From: an uncultured Alphaproteobacteria bacterium
Lineage (GTDB): Bacteria > Pseudomonadota > Alphaproteobacteria > Caulobacterales > Aquidulcibacteraceae
Length of the DNA: 62,093 bases
Direction of reading: 5' to 3'
Assembly (NCBI GenBank): GCA_902826335.1
Contig: CADEEL010000014.1
Location: 6,418 to 68,510, forward strand
The notes under the pieces were generated by a model. It made no database searches and had not been told where the DNA came from. It saw only the letters and a program-made list of their open reading frames with translations. Positions 52,937-61,180 of the stretch are shown here, piece by piece (position 1 is the stretch's first letter; each line of letters starts with the position of its first letter). A program made the translations under genes and the position numbers.

Positions 52937-54181
52937 TCACAGCGTGACTCCCAGCGAATCCGCCACGGTGAACACGTCCTTATCCCCGCGCCCGCACAAA
53001 TTCATGATGATGAGGCCGCCTGGCCCAAGCTCCTTCGCCACATCGCCTACGCGCGCCAGCGCATGGCTCGGCTCCAGCGCCGGCAAGATACCCTCCAGCC
53101 GCGCGCAGAGCTGAAACGCGGCCAGAGCCTCGTCATCCGTTGCGCTCAAATACTGCGCGCGGCCGATGTCGTTGAGATACGCATGCTCGGGCCCCACGCC
53201 GGGATAATCGAGCCCCGCGCTGATCGAATGGCCTTCGAGGATTTGCCCGTCCTCGGTCTGCAACAAATAGGTGCGGTTGCCGTGCAGCACGCCGGGACGC
53301 CCGCCATTGATTGCGGCCGAGTGTTCGAAGCGTTCGTCGATGCCACGCCCGCCGGCTTCGACGCCGATCAGGCGCACGCTTTCATCGGCGATGAACGGAT
53401 GAAACAGCCCGATCGCGTTGGAGCCGCCGCCGATGCACGCCATCACCGCGTCGGGCAGACGCCCTTCCTTCTCCAATATCTGCGCGCGCGCCTCGCGCCC
53501 GATCACGCTTTGGAAATCACGCACCAGTTCCGGGTAGGGGTGCGGGCCGGCCGCCGTGCCGATAATGTAAAATGTGTTGTCGACGTTCGTGACCCAATCG
53601 CGCAGCGCCTCGTTCATCGCGTCCTTCAAGGTCGCCGCGCCGCTGGTCACTGGCCGCACTTCCGCGCCGAGCAACTTCATGCGGAACACATTCGGCTTTT
53701 GCCGCTCGATATCGGTCGCGCCCATGAACACGGTGCAGGGCAGGCCGAAGCGCGCGCACACCGTGGCGGTGGCCACGCCGTGTTGACCCGCGCCGGTCTC
53801 CGCGATGATGCGTGTTTTTCCCATGCGCAACGCGAGCAGGATTTGTCCCAGGCAATTATTGATCTTATGCGCGCCAGTGTGATTGAGCTCGTCGCGCTTG
53901 AAGTAAATCTTGGCCGCCCCTCCGAGGCCTTCGGCCTCGGCGATTTTGGTAAAATGCTCCGTCAGCCGCTCGGCGAAATAGAGCGGGCTGGGCCGGCCGA
54001 CATAGTCGCGCAGGAAATCGCTCATTTGCGCGGCGAACGCTGGATCGGCTTGCGCGTCCCGATAGGCGCGCTCGAGATCGAGCACGAGCGGCATCAAGGT
54101 CTCGGCGACGAAGCGGCCCCCATAGGCGCCGAAGCGGCCGTTCGCGTCCGGCAGGTCCGGCCAATTGCGTCGCGCGTCCAT
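52937..54181 (-). CDS. trpB: Tryptophan synthase beta chain
   Basis: ATG 54181 gives 414 residues, the usual size. [13 protein letters not shown] holds the PLP-binding Lys, [12 protein letters not shown] and [16 protein letters not shown] are other signatures. The enzyme joins indole and serine. The C-terminus (VADSLGVTL) is duplicated downstream next to trpA, with inverted repeats between, so present coupling to trpA is broken by about 190 bases. It lies 2 bases after trpF. Confidence 0.98.
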   Translation of the reverse strand: MDARRNWPDLPDANGRFGAYGGRFVAETLMPLVLDLERAYRDAQADPAFAAQMSDFLRDYVGRPSPLYFAERLTEHFTKIAEAEGLGGAAKIYFKRDELNHTGAHKINNCLGQILLALRMGKTRIIAETGAGQHGVATATVCARFGLPCTVFMGATDIERQKPNVFRMKLLGAEVRPVTSGAATLKDAMNEALRDWVTNVDNTFYIIGTAAGPHPYPELVRDFQSVIGREARAQILEKEGRLPDAVMACIGGGSNAIGLFHPFIADESVRLIGVEAGGRGIDERFEHSAAINGGRPGVLHGNRTYLLQTEDGQILEGHSISAGLDYPGVGPEHAYLNDIGRAQYLSATDDEALAAFQLCARLEGILPALEPSHALARVGDVAKELGPGGLIIMNLCGRGDKDVFTVADSLGVTL

Positions 54182-54183
54182 GT

Positions 54184-54834
54184 TCAAACCGATTGCGGGG
54201 CCTTGGCCGCGTCGAGGAAGGCGGCGATCAACGCCGGGTCCTTTAGGCCGGGGCCGCGCTCCACGCCAGAGGACACGTCCACCAGGCGCGCGCCGGAGAG
54301 CGCCGTCGCCGCGGCGACATTGTCGCTGGTCAGGCCCCCGGAGAGGAACCAGGGCCGGGCGAACAATCGGCCCGCCAGGATGCGCCAGTCGAACGCCGCG
54401 CCATGGCCTCCGGGCCGGTCCGCGCCGGGGGGCGCTTTTGCATCAAAGAGGAGAAAGTCCGCTACAGCTTCGAAGACGGCGGCGGCGTCCAGGTCGCCGG
54501 CTCCGGCGATCTGCAGCGCCTTGATCACGCCGGCGCTTGCAATCTTACGGGCCTCGGCGACGCGCGCCGGCGTCTCCCCGCCATGAAGCTGCACATAATC
54601 GGGCCGGACCTGGGCGGCGAGCGCGACGAGCAGGGCGTCGTCGGGGTCGACCGTGACGGCCACGACCGCCGCGCGCCCACGCGCGCGCGCCGCCAGCGCT
54701 CCGGCGCGCGCGAGATCGCCCACATGGCGCGGACTGGCCGGATGGAACACAAACCCCACATAGCGCGCGCCGCCGGCCAGCGCGGCTTCGAGCCCGGCTT
54801 CGTCCGTCAATCCGCAGATTTTCACGCCCAGCAT
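54184..54834 (-). CDS. trpF: Phosphoribosylanthranilate isomerase
   Basis: [33 protein letters not shown] is the canonical N-terminus with the catalytic Cys; VQLHGGETP and [13 protein letters not shown] with [12 protein letters not shown] form the phosphate-binding end. The 216 residues are a full barrel. It converts phosphoribosylanthranilate to CdRP in tryptophan synthesis and heads the trpF-trpB-trpA-accD-folC cluster. Confidence 0.97.
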   Translation of the reverse strand: MLGVKICGLTDEAGLEAALAGGARYVGFVFHPASPRHVGDLARAGALAARARGRAAVVAVTVDPDDALLVALAAQVRPDYVQLHGGETPARVAEARKIASAGVIKALQIAGAGDLDAAAVFEAVADFLLFDAKAPPGADRPGGHGAAFDWRILAGRLFARPWFLSGGLTSDNVAAATALSGARLVDVSSGVERGPGLKDPALIAAFLDAAKAPQSV

Positions 54835-54858
54835 GGGCGAACATCTAATGGGGCGCCG

Positions 54859-55266
54859 CTACTTTTTCAGCAGGTCGCGAATTTCCGTCAGCAGCTTTTC
54901 CTGCGGCGTCGGCTCCGGGGGCGCGGCCGGCGCTTCGGCTTCTTTTCGGCGCAGCGTGTTCATGGCCTTGACCAGCATGAAGATGACCCACGCGACGATA
55001 GTGAAACTGATCACCGCGTTGATGAAGCGGCCATAGGCGATGCGCACAGGCTCGGCGTCCGCCGCGGCGTTCGGCGCGGCTGGCAGCGTGACGGCGAGAT
55101 TGGAGAAATCGATCCCGCCTGTCAGCCAGCCGATCGGCGGCATGATCACGTCCGTGACCAGGGAATTGACGATCGATCCGAACGCCGCGCCGATGATCAC
55201 GCCGACCGCGAGATCGACCACATTGCCCTTGAGGGCGAAATCCCTGAATTCGCGAACAATGCTCAT
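54859..55266 (-). CDS. mscL: Large-conductance mechanosensitive channel MscL
   Basis: The 135-residue protein begins [30 protein letters not shown], the pore-lining first helix of MscL, and has a second helix at about residues 85-108 ([20 protein letters not shown]) and a charged C-terminal bundle ending EIRDLLKK. It opens under membrane tension to release solutes on hypo-osmotic shock. It ends 24 bases before trpF. Confidence 0.97.
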   Translation of the reverse strand: MSIVREFRDFALKGNVVDLAVGVIIGAAFGSIVNSLVTDVIMPPIGWLTGGIDFSNLAVTLPAAPNAAADAEPVRIAYGRFINAVISFTIVAWVIFMLVKAMNTLRRKEAEAPAAPPEPTPQEKLLTEIRDLLKK

Positions 55267-55272
55267 CTGCGA

Positions 55273-55554
55273 TTACTCTCTGTTGACGTGGGCGCGCAAT
55301 TCCTTGCCCGGCTTGAAAAACGGCACGCGCTTGGCCGCGACTTTGACGGAGGCGCCGGTGCGCGGATTGCGCCCGGTGCGCGCCTCGCGCACGCGCGTTG
55401 AAAACGCACCGAAACCGCGCAGTTCGACGCGCCGCCCTTCGATCATCGCCACGGCGATCGCATCGAGCAGGGCGTCCACGGCCGCCTCGATCTCGCTGAG
55501 GCGCAGATGCGCGAACTCCGCTTGCAACCGCTCGACGAGTTCCGACCTCAGCAT
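55273..55554 (-). CDS. ihfB: Integration host factor subunit beta
   Basis: ATG 55554 gives a 93-residue HU/IHF fold: MLRSELVERLQAEF, RRVELRGFGAFSTRVREARTGRNPRTG (the DNA-binding arm with the intercalating Pro) and VPFFKPGKELR. The longer open frame runs into the repeats upstream. Placement next to rpsA is the conserved rpsA-ihfB arrangement. It bends DNA for recombination, transcription and replication control. Confidence 0.95.
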   Translation of the reverse strand: MLRSELVERLQAEFAHLRLSEIEAAVDALLDAIAVAMIEGRRVELRGFGAFSTRVREARTGRNPRTGASVKVAAKRVPFFKPGKELRAHVNRE

Positions 55555-55621
55555 GGCCGCCCCCTGATTGGACACGCGATCTTGCCTTAGTCCGGGCCCG
55601 AACAAAAGAGCCGGCGGGCCC

Positions 55622-55669
55622 AGACCCATTCCCGATTGGAATTACGTCACTCCAATCGGCAATGGGTCT
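55622..55669. repeat. 19-base-pair hairpin between rpsA and ihfB
   Basis: AGACCCATTCCCGATTGGA and TCCAATCGGCAATGGGTCT pair with a single mismatch around the loop ATTACGTCAC. It is a very strong hairpin 68 bases before the ihfB start. It could act as terminator for rpsA, as a processing site, or as another dispersed palindrome. No T-run follows on the minus strand. Confidence 0.8.
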
Positions 55670-55681
55670 ATTTTGATAGTT

Positions 55682-55730
55682 GGAGCGGTTCTCGCCCGAA
55701 AACCGCCGCACACTATTCGGGAACCGCTCC
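55682..55730. repeat. Dispersed palindrome family 1, copy C
   Basis: GAGCGGTTC and GAACCGCTC pair perfectly, enclosing CGAAAACCGC and GCACACTATTCGG, the same core as copies A and B. The outer arms differ from A and B in both strands at once, so base pairing has been kept. It sits 63 bases past the rpsA stop, next to the 19-base-pair hairpin. Confidence 0.8.
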
Positions 55731-55793
55731 CGACGCCGCGCCGGCTCAACTTTTCATGAGTGTCGTTCGCACCCCGTGACGGGCGCGTCACGA

Positions 55794-57488
55794 TTAGTCC
55801 TTCGTGGCTTTTTCCTTGAGCGCGGCGCCGAGAATATCGCCCAGCGAGGCGCCGGAATCGGACGAACCGAATTTCGCGATCGCTTCCTTATCCTCGGCCA
55901 TCTCCATGGCCTTGACCGAAAGCGACACGCGCCGCGAGGATTTGTCGAACGCGGTGACCATGGCGTCGAGGCGGTCGCCCACCGCGAAGCGCTCCGGCCG
56001 CTGCTCGGACCGCTCGCGCGAGAGATCGCTCTTGCGGATGAAGCTCCTCAGCGCATTGCCTTCGCCGAACGCGACTTCGAGGCCGCCCGTCGTGGTCTCG
56101 ACCACTTCGACGGTGAGGACTTGGCCCTTGCGGAACTCCGCGCCCGACAACGGATCATCGCCCGCCTGCTTGATGCCAAGGCTGACGCGCTCCTTTTCGA
56201 TGTCCACATCGAGCACCCGCGCCTTGACCATGTCGCCCTTGTTGAACTTGCCCAGCGCTTCCTCGCCCTGGGAATCCCAGGAGATGTCGGAGAGGTGCAC
56301 CATGCCGTCGAGCTCCGGCGTAAGGCCGACGAACAAGCCGAATTCGGTGACGTTCTTGATCTCGCCCTCGATCACCGAACCGATCGGGTGATCGGCCAGG
56401 AACGCGTCCCACGGATTGGCCTGGACTTGCTTGATGCCCAGCGAGATGCGGCGCTTGTCGCCGTCCACATCGAGCACCATGACATCGACTTCCTGGCTGG
56501 TGGACAGGATTTTCGATGGGTGCGCGTTCTTCTTGGTCCAGCTCATTTCCGAGACGTGCACCAGGCCTTCGACGCCGGGCTCCAGCTCCACGAACGCGCC
56601 GTAATCGGTGATGTTGGTGACGCGGCCGGTGAATTTGCCGTTGACCGGATATTTCGCTTCCGCGCCATCCCACGGATCGCTCATCAATTGCTTCATGCCA
56701 AGCGAGATGCGCTGCGTGTCCGGATTGATCTTGACGATCTGAACTTTCACCGTGTCGCCCACGTTCAGCACCTGGCTGGGGTGCGAGACGCGCTTCCAAC
56801 TCATGTCGGTGACGTGCAGCAGCCCATCAATGCCGCCGAGATCGACGAACGCGCCATAATCCGTGATGTTCTTGACCACGCCTTCGCGAATTTCGCCTTC
56901 GAGCAATTGGCCGACGATTTCGGCCCGTTCGCTGGCGCGGCTTTCTTCGAGCACGGCGCGGCGCGAGACCACGATGTTGCCGCGCGCGCGATCCATTTTG
57001 AGAATGGCGAAGGGCTGCATGATGTTCATCAGCGGGCCGACATCGCGCACAGGCCGGATATCGACTTGGCTGCCGGGCAAAAACGCATTGGCGCCGCCGA
57101 GATCGACGGTGAAGCCGCCCTTGACGCGCCCGACGATGGCGCCGTTTACGGCTTCCTGCGCGGTGAAATTCTTTTCAAGCCGCGTCCAGGCCTCTTCGCG
57201 GCGCGCTTTTTCGCGTGAGACGACCGCGTCGCCCAGCGCGTTCTCGATCCGGTCGAGATAGACCTCCACGATATCGCCCGCCTTGGGGCCAACTTCGCCG
57301 TCCATAATGAATTCGCGGAGCGGAATGCGGCCCTCCGTCTTGAGGCCGATATCGACGACGACGAAATCGTGTTCGACGGCCACGACGGTGGCCGGAATGA
57401 CCCGGCCCTCCACCATTCCCCGCGTTGTCATGCTCTCGGCGAGGAGAGCGGCGAAATCATCCCGCGAGGGGTTCGAGGCTAAACTCAT
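55794..57488 (-). CDS. rpsA: 30S ribosomal protein S1
   Basis: ATG 57488 ([12 protein letters not shown]) gives 564 residues with six S1 domains, each with its G-x-V motif; repeated signatures include [22 protein letters not shown] and [23 protein letters not shown]. Upstream in-frame TTG is not needed. S1 binds mRNA leaders on the 30S subunit. The order cmk-rpsA-ihfB on one strand is conserved in proteobacteria. The 154 bases before it hold its promoter/leader and nothing else recognised. Confidence 0.98.
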   Translation of the reverse strand: MSLASNPSRDDFAALLAESMTTRGMVEGRVIPATVVAVEHDFVVVDIGLKTEGRIPLREFIMDGEVGPKAGDIVEVYLDRIENALGDAVVSREKARREEAWTRLEKNFTAQEAVNGAIVGRVKGGFTVDLGGANAFLPGSQVDIRPVRDVGPLMNIMQPFAILKMDRARGNIVVSRRAVLEESRASERAEIVGQLLEGEIREGVVKNITDYGAFVDLGGIDGLLHVTDMSWKRVSHPSQVLNVGDTVKVQIVKINPDTQRISLGMKQLMSDPWDGAEAKYPVNGKFTGRVTNITDYGAFVELEPGVEGLVHVSEMSWTKKNAHPSKILSTSQEVDVMVLDVDGDKRRISLGIKQVQANPWDAFLADHPIGSVIEGEIKNVTEFGLFVGLTPELDGMVHLSDISWDSQGEEALGKFNKGDMVKARVLDVDIEKERVSLGIKQAGDDPLSGAEFRKGQVLTVEVVETTTGGLEVAFGEGNALRSFIRKSDLSRERSEQRPERFAVGDRLDAMVTAFDKSSRRVSLSVKAMEMAEDKEAIAKFGSSDSGASLGDILGAALKEKATKD

Positions 57489-57642
57489 GTCCAGGTCTGC
57501 TCCGTACTGATTGATGAGGGCCGGCCGGTTGGCTCCGGCGGTCTTGAGCGCGCGCGGCGGGATTGCCGTATGCGCCCTTGAGTTCGAGAGTGCGGCGGTT
57601 TCGTCCAACGCCAGCGGCCGGACGTTCGGATATGAACCGAGG

Positions 57643-58275
57643 TCAAGGCCGCGCGCGTCGGGCCCCGTCGATGATGCGCCGGGCGGCCGCTGCGGCCTCG
57701 TCTATAGAGAGGCCGGTTGTGTCGAGCAAGTGCGCGTCCGGCGCCTGGACGAGAGGCGAAACCGGCCGGGCCGCGTCCCGCGCGTCGCGCGCGGCGATTT
57801 CCGCGGTGAGAGCGAGGAGGTCGGTCGGCTCGCCCCGCGCTTCCAATTCCCGCCAGCGCCGCCGCGCGCGCTCTTCGAGTGAGGCGGTGACGTAGAGCTT
57901 CACGTCCGCCTCGGGGCAGATCACGGTGGCGATGTCGCGCCCGTCCAGCACCGCGCCGGCCGGATCGGCGGCGAAGCGCCGCTGCAACGCCAGAAGCTCG
58001 GCCCGTACCGCCGGCATGGCGGCGACCAGCGAGGCTGCGGTCCCGACGGCCCCTGAGCGGATGCGCGTTTTGTCGATGGCGGCGGGATCGAGCGCGCGCG
58101 CCGCCGCCAGCGCCGCCGCGGGATCGGTGGGATCGGCTCCGGCGTCGAGCACGGCCAGCGCCACGGCGCGGTAAAGCGCGCCGGTGTCCAGGCGCTTGAG
58201 GGCGTAATGGTCCGCCACGCGCTTGGCGATGGTGCCCTTGCCGGAGGCGGTCGGCCCGTCGATGGCGATGATCAT
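57643..58275 (-). CDS. cmk: Cytidylate kinase
   Basis: ATG 58275 ([15 protein letters not shown]) starts a 210-residue kinase with the P-loop [21 protein letters not shown] (CMP-binding), [19 protein letters not shown] and an ARRRWREL lid region. It phosphorylates CMP/dCMP. Its first ~40 codons and 19 upstream bases recur at 58921-59058 beyond a toxin-antitoxin pair, with about 93% identity, which marks an insertion event at this 5' end. Confidence 0.97.
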   Translation of the reverse strand: MIIAIDGPTASGKGTIAKRVADHYALKRLDTGALYRAVALAVLDAGADPTDPAAALAAARALDPAAIDKTRIRSGAVGTAASLVAAMPAVRAELLALQRRFAADPAGAVLDGRDIATVICPEADVKLYVTASLEERARRRWRELEARGEPTDLLALTAEIAARDARDAARPVSPLVQAPDAHLLDTTGLSIDEAAAAARRIIDGARRARP

Positions 58276-58345
58276 GGGCGCCGGTTTAGCAGCGTGCCTT
58301 GGCGCGGCAATCGCCATGCGGCCCAAACTTCGATATCATGCGCCT

Positions 58346-58630
58346 ATGACGGACACGCTCACCATCCCCCTAACCGCCGAGGCAGCGGAGCGACTGCGCC
58401 GCCTAGCGGAGGTTTCCGGCGAAACAGTCGAGGAACTGGCGCAAAGCCTGCTGGAGGACGCGGCTACGGAATTCGACGATCGCATGGGCGACGATGCCGA
58501 ACTCGCGAGGCGCATCGCGCTATGGCGCGAGCACAGGTTGGGCGTCGCGGCGGGCGAGGCGCATGCGTGGCTCGAAGCGCGCCTGACGAACCCGGGTGCT
58601 GAAGCGCCTAAAGCCGCCCGTAAGGCGTGA
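58346..58630 (+). CDS. Antitoxin, probable ribbon-helix-helix type (94 aa)
   Basis: The N-terminal TLTIPLTAEAAERLRRLAEVSGETVEELAQSLLEDA fits a ribbon-helix-helix DNA-binding domain, and the C-terminal half is helical and charged, as used for toxin wrapping. It starts at ATG 58346 and its stop overlaps the toxin GTG, a classic antitoxin-first operon. It is divergent from cmk and should repress its own promoter. Confidence 0.85.
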   Translation: MTDTLTIPLTAEAAERLRRLAEVSGETVEELAQSLLEDAATEFDDRMGDDAELARRIALWREHRLGVAAGEAHAWLEARLTNPGAEAPKAARKA

Positions 58631-58905
58631 TCATTTATTCGCGGGAGGCGCTCGCCGATATTGATCGGTTGTTCGCCTGGCTCGAAGTCCGCAGCGTGGC
58701 GGCGGCTGGTCGATTCGTCGCGGCGTTGCGGGGGTCCCTCGCCAACATAGCTAAGCGTCCGCTGCTCTATCCGACGACCCGTGATGGCCGCGCGCGAAAG
58801 TGTCTGATGTTTTTCGGCCGCGCAGCGTACGTGATCTATTATGTGATTGACGGCGACGACCAAGTCGTTGTGCGCATCTGGCATGGTCGGGAGGAGCGAC
58901 GCTAG
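58627..58905 (+). CDS. ParE/RelE-family toxin (92 aa)
   Basis: [43 protein letters not shown] and [25 protein letters not shown] follow the ParE/RelE fold, including the closing strand and the WHGRE ending usual for ParE-like toxins. The GTG start overlaps the antitoxin stop. The probable target is DNA gyrase (ParE) or mRNA (RelE); sequence alone does not decide. The pair lies between two copies of the cmk 5' end. Confidence 0.88.
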   Translation: MIIYSREALADIDRLFAWLEVRSVAAAGRFVAALRGSLANIAKRPLLYPTTRDGRARKCLMFFGRAAYVIYYVIDGDDQVVVRIWHGREERR

Positions 58906-59058
58906 ACGCTTCGTCCCGCAAGCGCCACGGCGCGGTGAGGCGCGCCGGTGTCCAGGCGCTTCAAGCCATAATGGTCCGCCACGCGCTTGGCGATGGCGCC
59001 CTTGCCGGAGGCGGTCGGTCCGTCGATGGCGATGATCATGGGCGCCAGTTTAGCAGCG
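58902..59058 (-). pseudogene. Duplicated 5' fragment of cmk beyond the toxin-antitoxin pair
   Basis: Bases 58921-59058 match 58157-58294 at 129 of 138 positions without gaps. The fragment keeps the cmk ATG (59039) and P-loop and reads 45 codons before TAG at 58904-58902, with changes such as ALYRAV to APHRAV that suggest decay. It shows the toxin-antitoxin pair entered at the cmk 5' end, leaving one intact and one truncated copy. Confidence 0.85.
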
Positions 59059-59125
59059 ACGGCTGAGGAAGGAAGGCGTGCGCGCGATCAAGCCGCAACA
59101 AAGCAAAAGTGTGTTATGATGATCG

Positions 59126-59728
59126 ATGACAAACGCCATTGACGACATCGTGGTCCGGATCCGCGCGCTTGAGCATGAGCTGGAGGCCGAGTTCGCCCGC
59201 CAACGCGCGGGGCTCCGTTATGGCCTCGAACGCGGGCGCGTGCTGTTCGAGCAGGAAGTGGTGCGCCGCCACCGCGAACTGCGCACGGGCCTGGCCCGCT
59301 ATGTTCTGACCGCGCGCCCGCTCGTGGTGCTGACGGCGCCGATCATTTATTCCCTCATCATTCCCGTGGCGCTGCTCGATCTGATGGCGTCGCTCTTTCA
59401 GGCGGTCTGCTTCCGCGTTTACGGAATTCCGCAAGTTCAGCGCGGCCGCTACATGATCTTTGATCGCGCGGGCCTCGCCTATCTCAACGCGCTGGAAAAG
59501 CTCAATTGCGCCTATTGCTCCTACGCCAACGGCGTCATCGCCTATGTGCGCGAGATCGCTGCGCGCACCGAGCAATATTGGTGCCCGATCAAGCATGCGC
59601 GGCGGGTGTTCGGCGCCCATCCGCGTTACGCCGCGTTCGAGGAATATGGCGATGGCGCACGTTATCACGAGCGGCTCTTGGCGTTGCGCGCGGACCTGCG
59701 CGCGGACGCGGGCGAGGATGCCGTTTAA
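59126..59728 (+). CDS. Conserved hypothetical membrane-associated protein (200 aa)
   Basis: A charged coiled-coil-prone N-terminus (LEHELEAEFARQRAGLRYGLERGR) precedes one long hydrophobic stretch at about residues 63-95. The C-terminal half has an uncommon block, YLNALEKLNCAYCSYANGVIAYVREI, then TEQYWCPIKHARR, with paired Cys residues that could bind a metal or cofactor. I recall similar proteins in many proteobacteria annotated only as hypothetical. Start ATG 59126. Function unknown. Confidence 0.7.
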   Translation: MTNAIDDIVVRIRALEHELEAEFARQRAGLRYGLERGRVLFEQEVVRRHRELRTGLARYVLTARPLVVLTAPIIYSLIIPVALLDLMASLFQAVCFRVYGIPQVQRGRYMIFDRAGLAYLNALEKLNCAYCSYANGVIAYVREIAARTEQYWCPIKHARRVFGAHPRYAAFEEYGDGARYHERLLALRADLRADAGEDAV

Positions 59729-59743
59729 CGCGCTGTAACGCCT

Positions 59744-60253
59744 TCAGTCTCCGTCGCGCAATTCGGTGAGCCGCGCGCGCTGCGTGGGCGTCAGCGAGTC
59801 GCGCAGGCGCAGCAGGGCGCGCAATTGCAGCCGTTTCACCTCACGCTCGATGGTGAGAACTTCATCGAGCGCGGCGAGTACGCTGGCCTCGACCGCCGGA
59901 TGGGCGCGCATGGCCGCGATGAGCGCTTCGCGCGCATCCTCCATCCGCAATTGCTGGGCGGTGAGCTGGCCTTGCAGACGCTGCAGGTCAGCGATCATCT
60001 GGTCGCGCTGGCGCTCGCTGAGCGCAATGGCGCGCCGGTTCTCCATGATGAATTCCGGAGAGAAGACCAGCGCACGCACTTCGTCGCTGGCGGCCTCGGC
60101 GCGCTCGCGATCTATGGTGCGCGCGTGGTTGTCGCCGGCCTGGGCGAGAATGTAGGCGCCGTCATCGCCGTCCAGGAACGGCGCCTGCGCGATGGCGGGG
60201 CTGGCGAGGGCGGCGAGCGCACATGCGGCGATCAGCAGGGATTTAGCGGACAT
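59744..60253 (-). CDS. Periplasmic Spy/CpxP-like protein, probable stress or metal sensor
   Basis: An N-terminal signal peptide (MSAKSLLIAACALAALASPAIAQA) is followed by an all-helical domain with two LTxxQ motifs (LTAQQLRM and LTPTQRARL), the mark of Spy/CpxP/CnrX-like proteins. It is the third gene of a sigma factor/anti-sigma operon, its ATG overlapping the anti-sigma stop region by 11 bases. By analogy with cnrYXH it may sense periplasmic stress or metal and act on the anti-sigma factor. Confidence 0.8.
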   Translation of the reverse strand: MSAKSLLIAACALAALASPAIAQAPFLDGDDGAYILAQAGDNHARTIDRERAEAASDEVRALVFSPEFIMENRRAIALSERQRDQMIADLQRLQGQLTAQQLRMEDAREALIAAMRAHPAVEASVLAALDEVLTIEREVKRLQLRALLRLRDSLTPTQRARLTELRDGD

Positions 60254-60536
60254 CGGAGGTCTCCTCTTCAGATTGACGGTCGAGATTGGCGATCCAGTCC
60301 GGATCGGGCGTTTCCAGAAGCCAGTCGGTGGTGGGCGGCGCCGCGAGCGCGAATTGAGCGCTGCGTTCCCGCTCGCCCATCATGAACGGCGCCGCGGCGG
60401 CGGCCGTTAGCGCTAGCGCGGCGAGGCCCGCGCGCACCCTGCGCAAGCGCCGCGCGCCGCGCGCCAAGGCGACGGCGTCGAACGGCGGCGGCTCGTGTGC
60501 GTGCGCCAGCGCGCGCTTGAGGGCGTGCTCATTCAT
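60243..60536 (-). CDS. Putative anti-sigma factor, single-pass (97 aa)
   Basis: ATG 60536 gives a short cytoplasmic N-terminus (about 35 residues, MNEHALKRALAHAHEPPPFDAVALARGARR), one transmembrane helix near residues 38-53 and a periplasmic tail. It overlaps the sigma gene upstream and the Spy-like gene downstream. Size and topology match CnrY-type anti-sigma proteins rather than larger RsiW types. The call rests mostly on operon position. Confidence 0.7.
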   Translation of the reverse strand: MNEHALKRALAHAHEPPPFDAVALARGARRLRRVRAGLAALALTAAAAAPFMMGERERSAQFALAAPPTTDWLLETPDPDWIANLDRQSEEETSDVR

Positions 60537-61083
60537 GGTCGGTCTCTTGTTCTGGTGTGAGCGCCGCGCGGAGCTTGTGCTTCGCGCGTGTGTGATGTTG
60601 GCGGGCTGAGCCGATGGACACGCCCATGATCGCGGCGGCCTCCTCGATGGAGAGGTCATGCCCAAACACCAGCGCCACGACCTCGCCCTGCCGACGCGGC
60701 AGCGCGACGAGCGCGGCCAGCAGCGCGGGGGACGCGCCCGGCGCGGCGCTCGGCGCGGCGATGGTTTCGGCACGCGCCCCGATCGGCTCGGTGAGGATAT
60801 CGAGGACAAGCCGGCGCCGGCGCGTCGCCATGGCGGTGAGGCGAATGCAGCCGAACAGCCAGGTCTTGAAGCTGGAGCGGCCGGCGAACGCGGCGCGGCC
60901 GGCGAGGATTTTGACATAAACATCGTGCAGAACGTCGTGCGCGCCTTGGCGGTCCCCCCGGCAGCAGGTCAGCGCCCAGGCCCAGGCGCTCGCATGATGT
61001 GCGGACAGCGCGGCGCGGAGGTCATCCGGCATGGCGGCGCTGGCGGATTGGCGCGCGGCATCGAGCGGGACGTCGTAGCTCAT
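60529..61083 (-). CDS. ECF-family RNA polymerase sigma factor
   Basis: Region 2 is visible as DDLRAALSAHHASAWAWAL with DVLHDVYVKILAGRAAFAGRSSFKTWLFGCIRL, and region 4 as LVALPRRQGEVVALVFGHDLSIEEAAAIMGVSIGSARQHHTRAKHKL. ATG 61083 is used, giving 184 residues; a later ATG at 61032 is possible, and neither has a strong ribosome site. It heads an operon with its anti-sigma and a periplasmic Spy-like protein, and is divergent from the monooxygenase gene. Confidence 0.9.
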   Translation of the reverse strand: MSYDVPLDAARQSASAAMPDDLRAALSAHHASAWAWALTCCRGDRQGAHDVLHDVYVKILAGRAAFAGRSSFKTWLFGCIRLTAMATRRRRLVLDILTEPIGARAETIAAPSAAPGASPALLAALVALPRRQGEVVALVFGHDLSIEEAAAIMGVSIGSARQHHTRAKHKLRAALTPEQETDHE

Positions 61084-61180
61084 ACGCAGATGAGTGTCGC
61101 GGCGGGCCAGTTCATATGACAAGCCCGCTTCCCCTACGACCGCTTGACAAATGCTGCGTCGGCCCGGCGCAATTGCGGCC

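Noticed and set aside
52743..52940. 65-codon minus-strand open frame between trpB and trpA as a gene
   Set aside because: It is repeat DNA joined to the leftover trpB tail; better explained as repeat plus vestige than as a coding gene.
52862..54586. 574-codon plus-strand open frame opposite trpB and trpF
   Set aside because: Covers two clear minus-strand genes and includes repeat DNA; no motif or ribosome site.
55680..57218. 512-codon plus-strand open frame opposite rpsA
   Set aside because: It lies wholly antisense to S1-domain repeats of rpsA; its His/Asp-rich composition and repeated patterns are what the reverse of GC-rich S1 domains gives.
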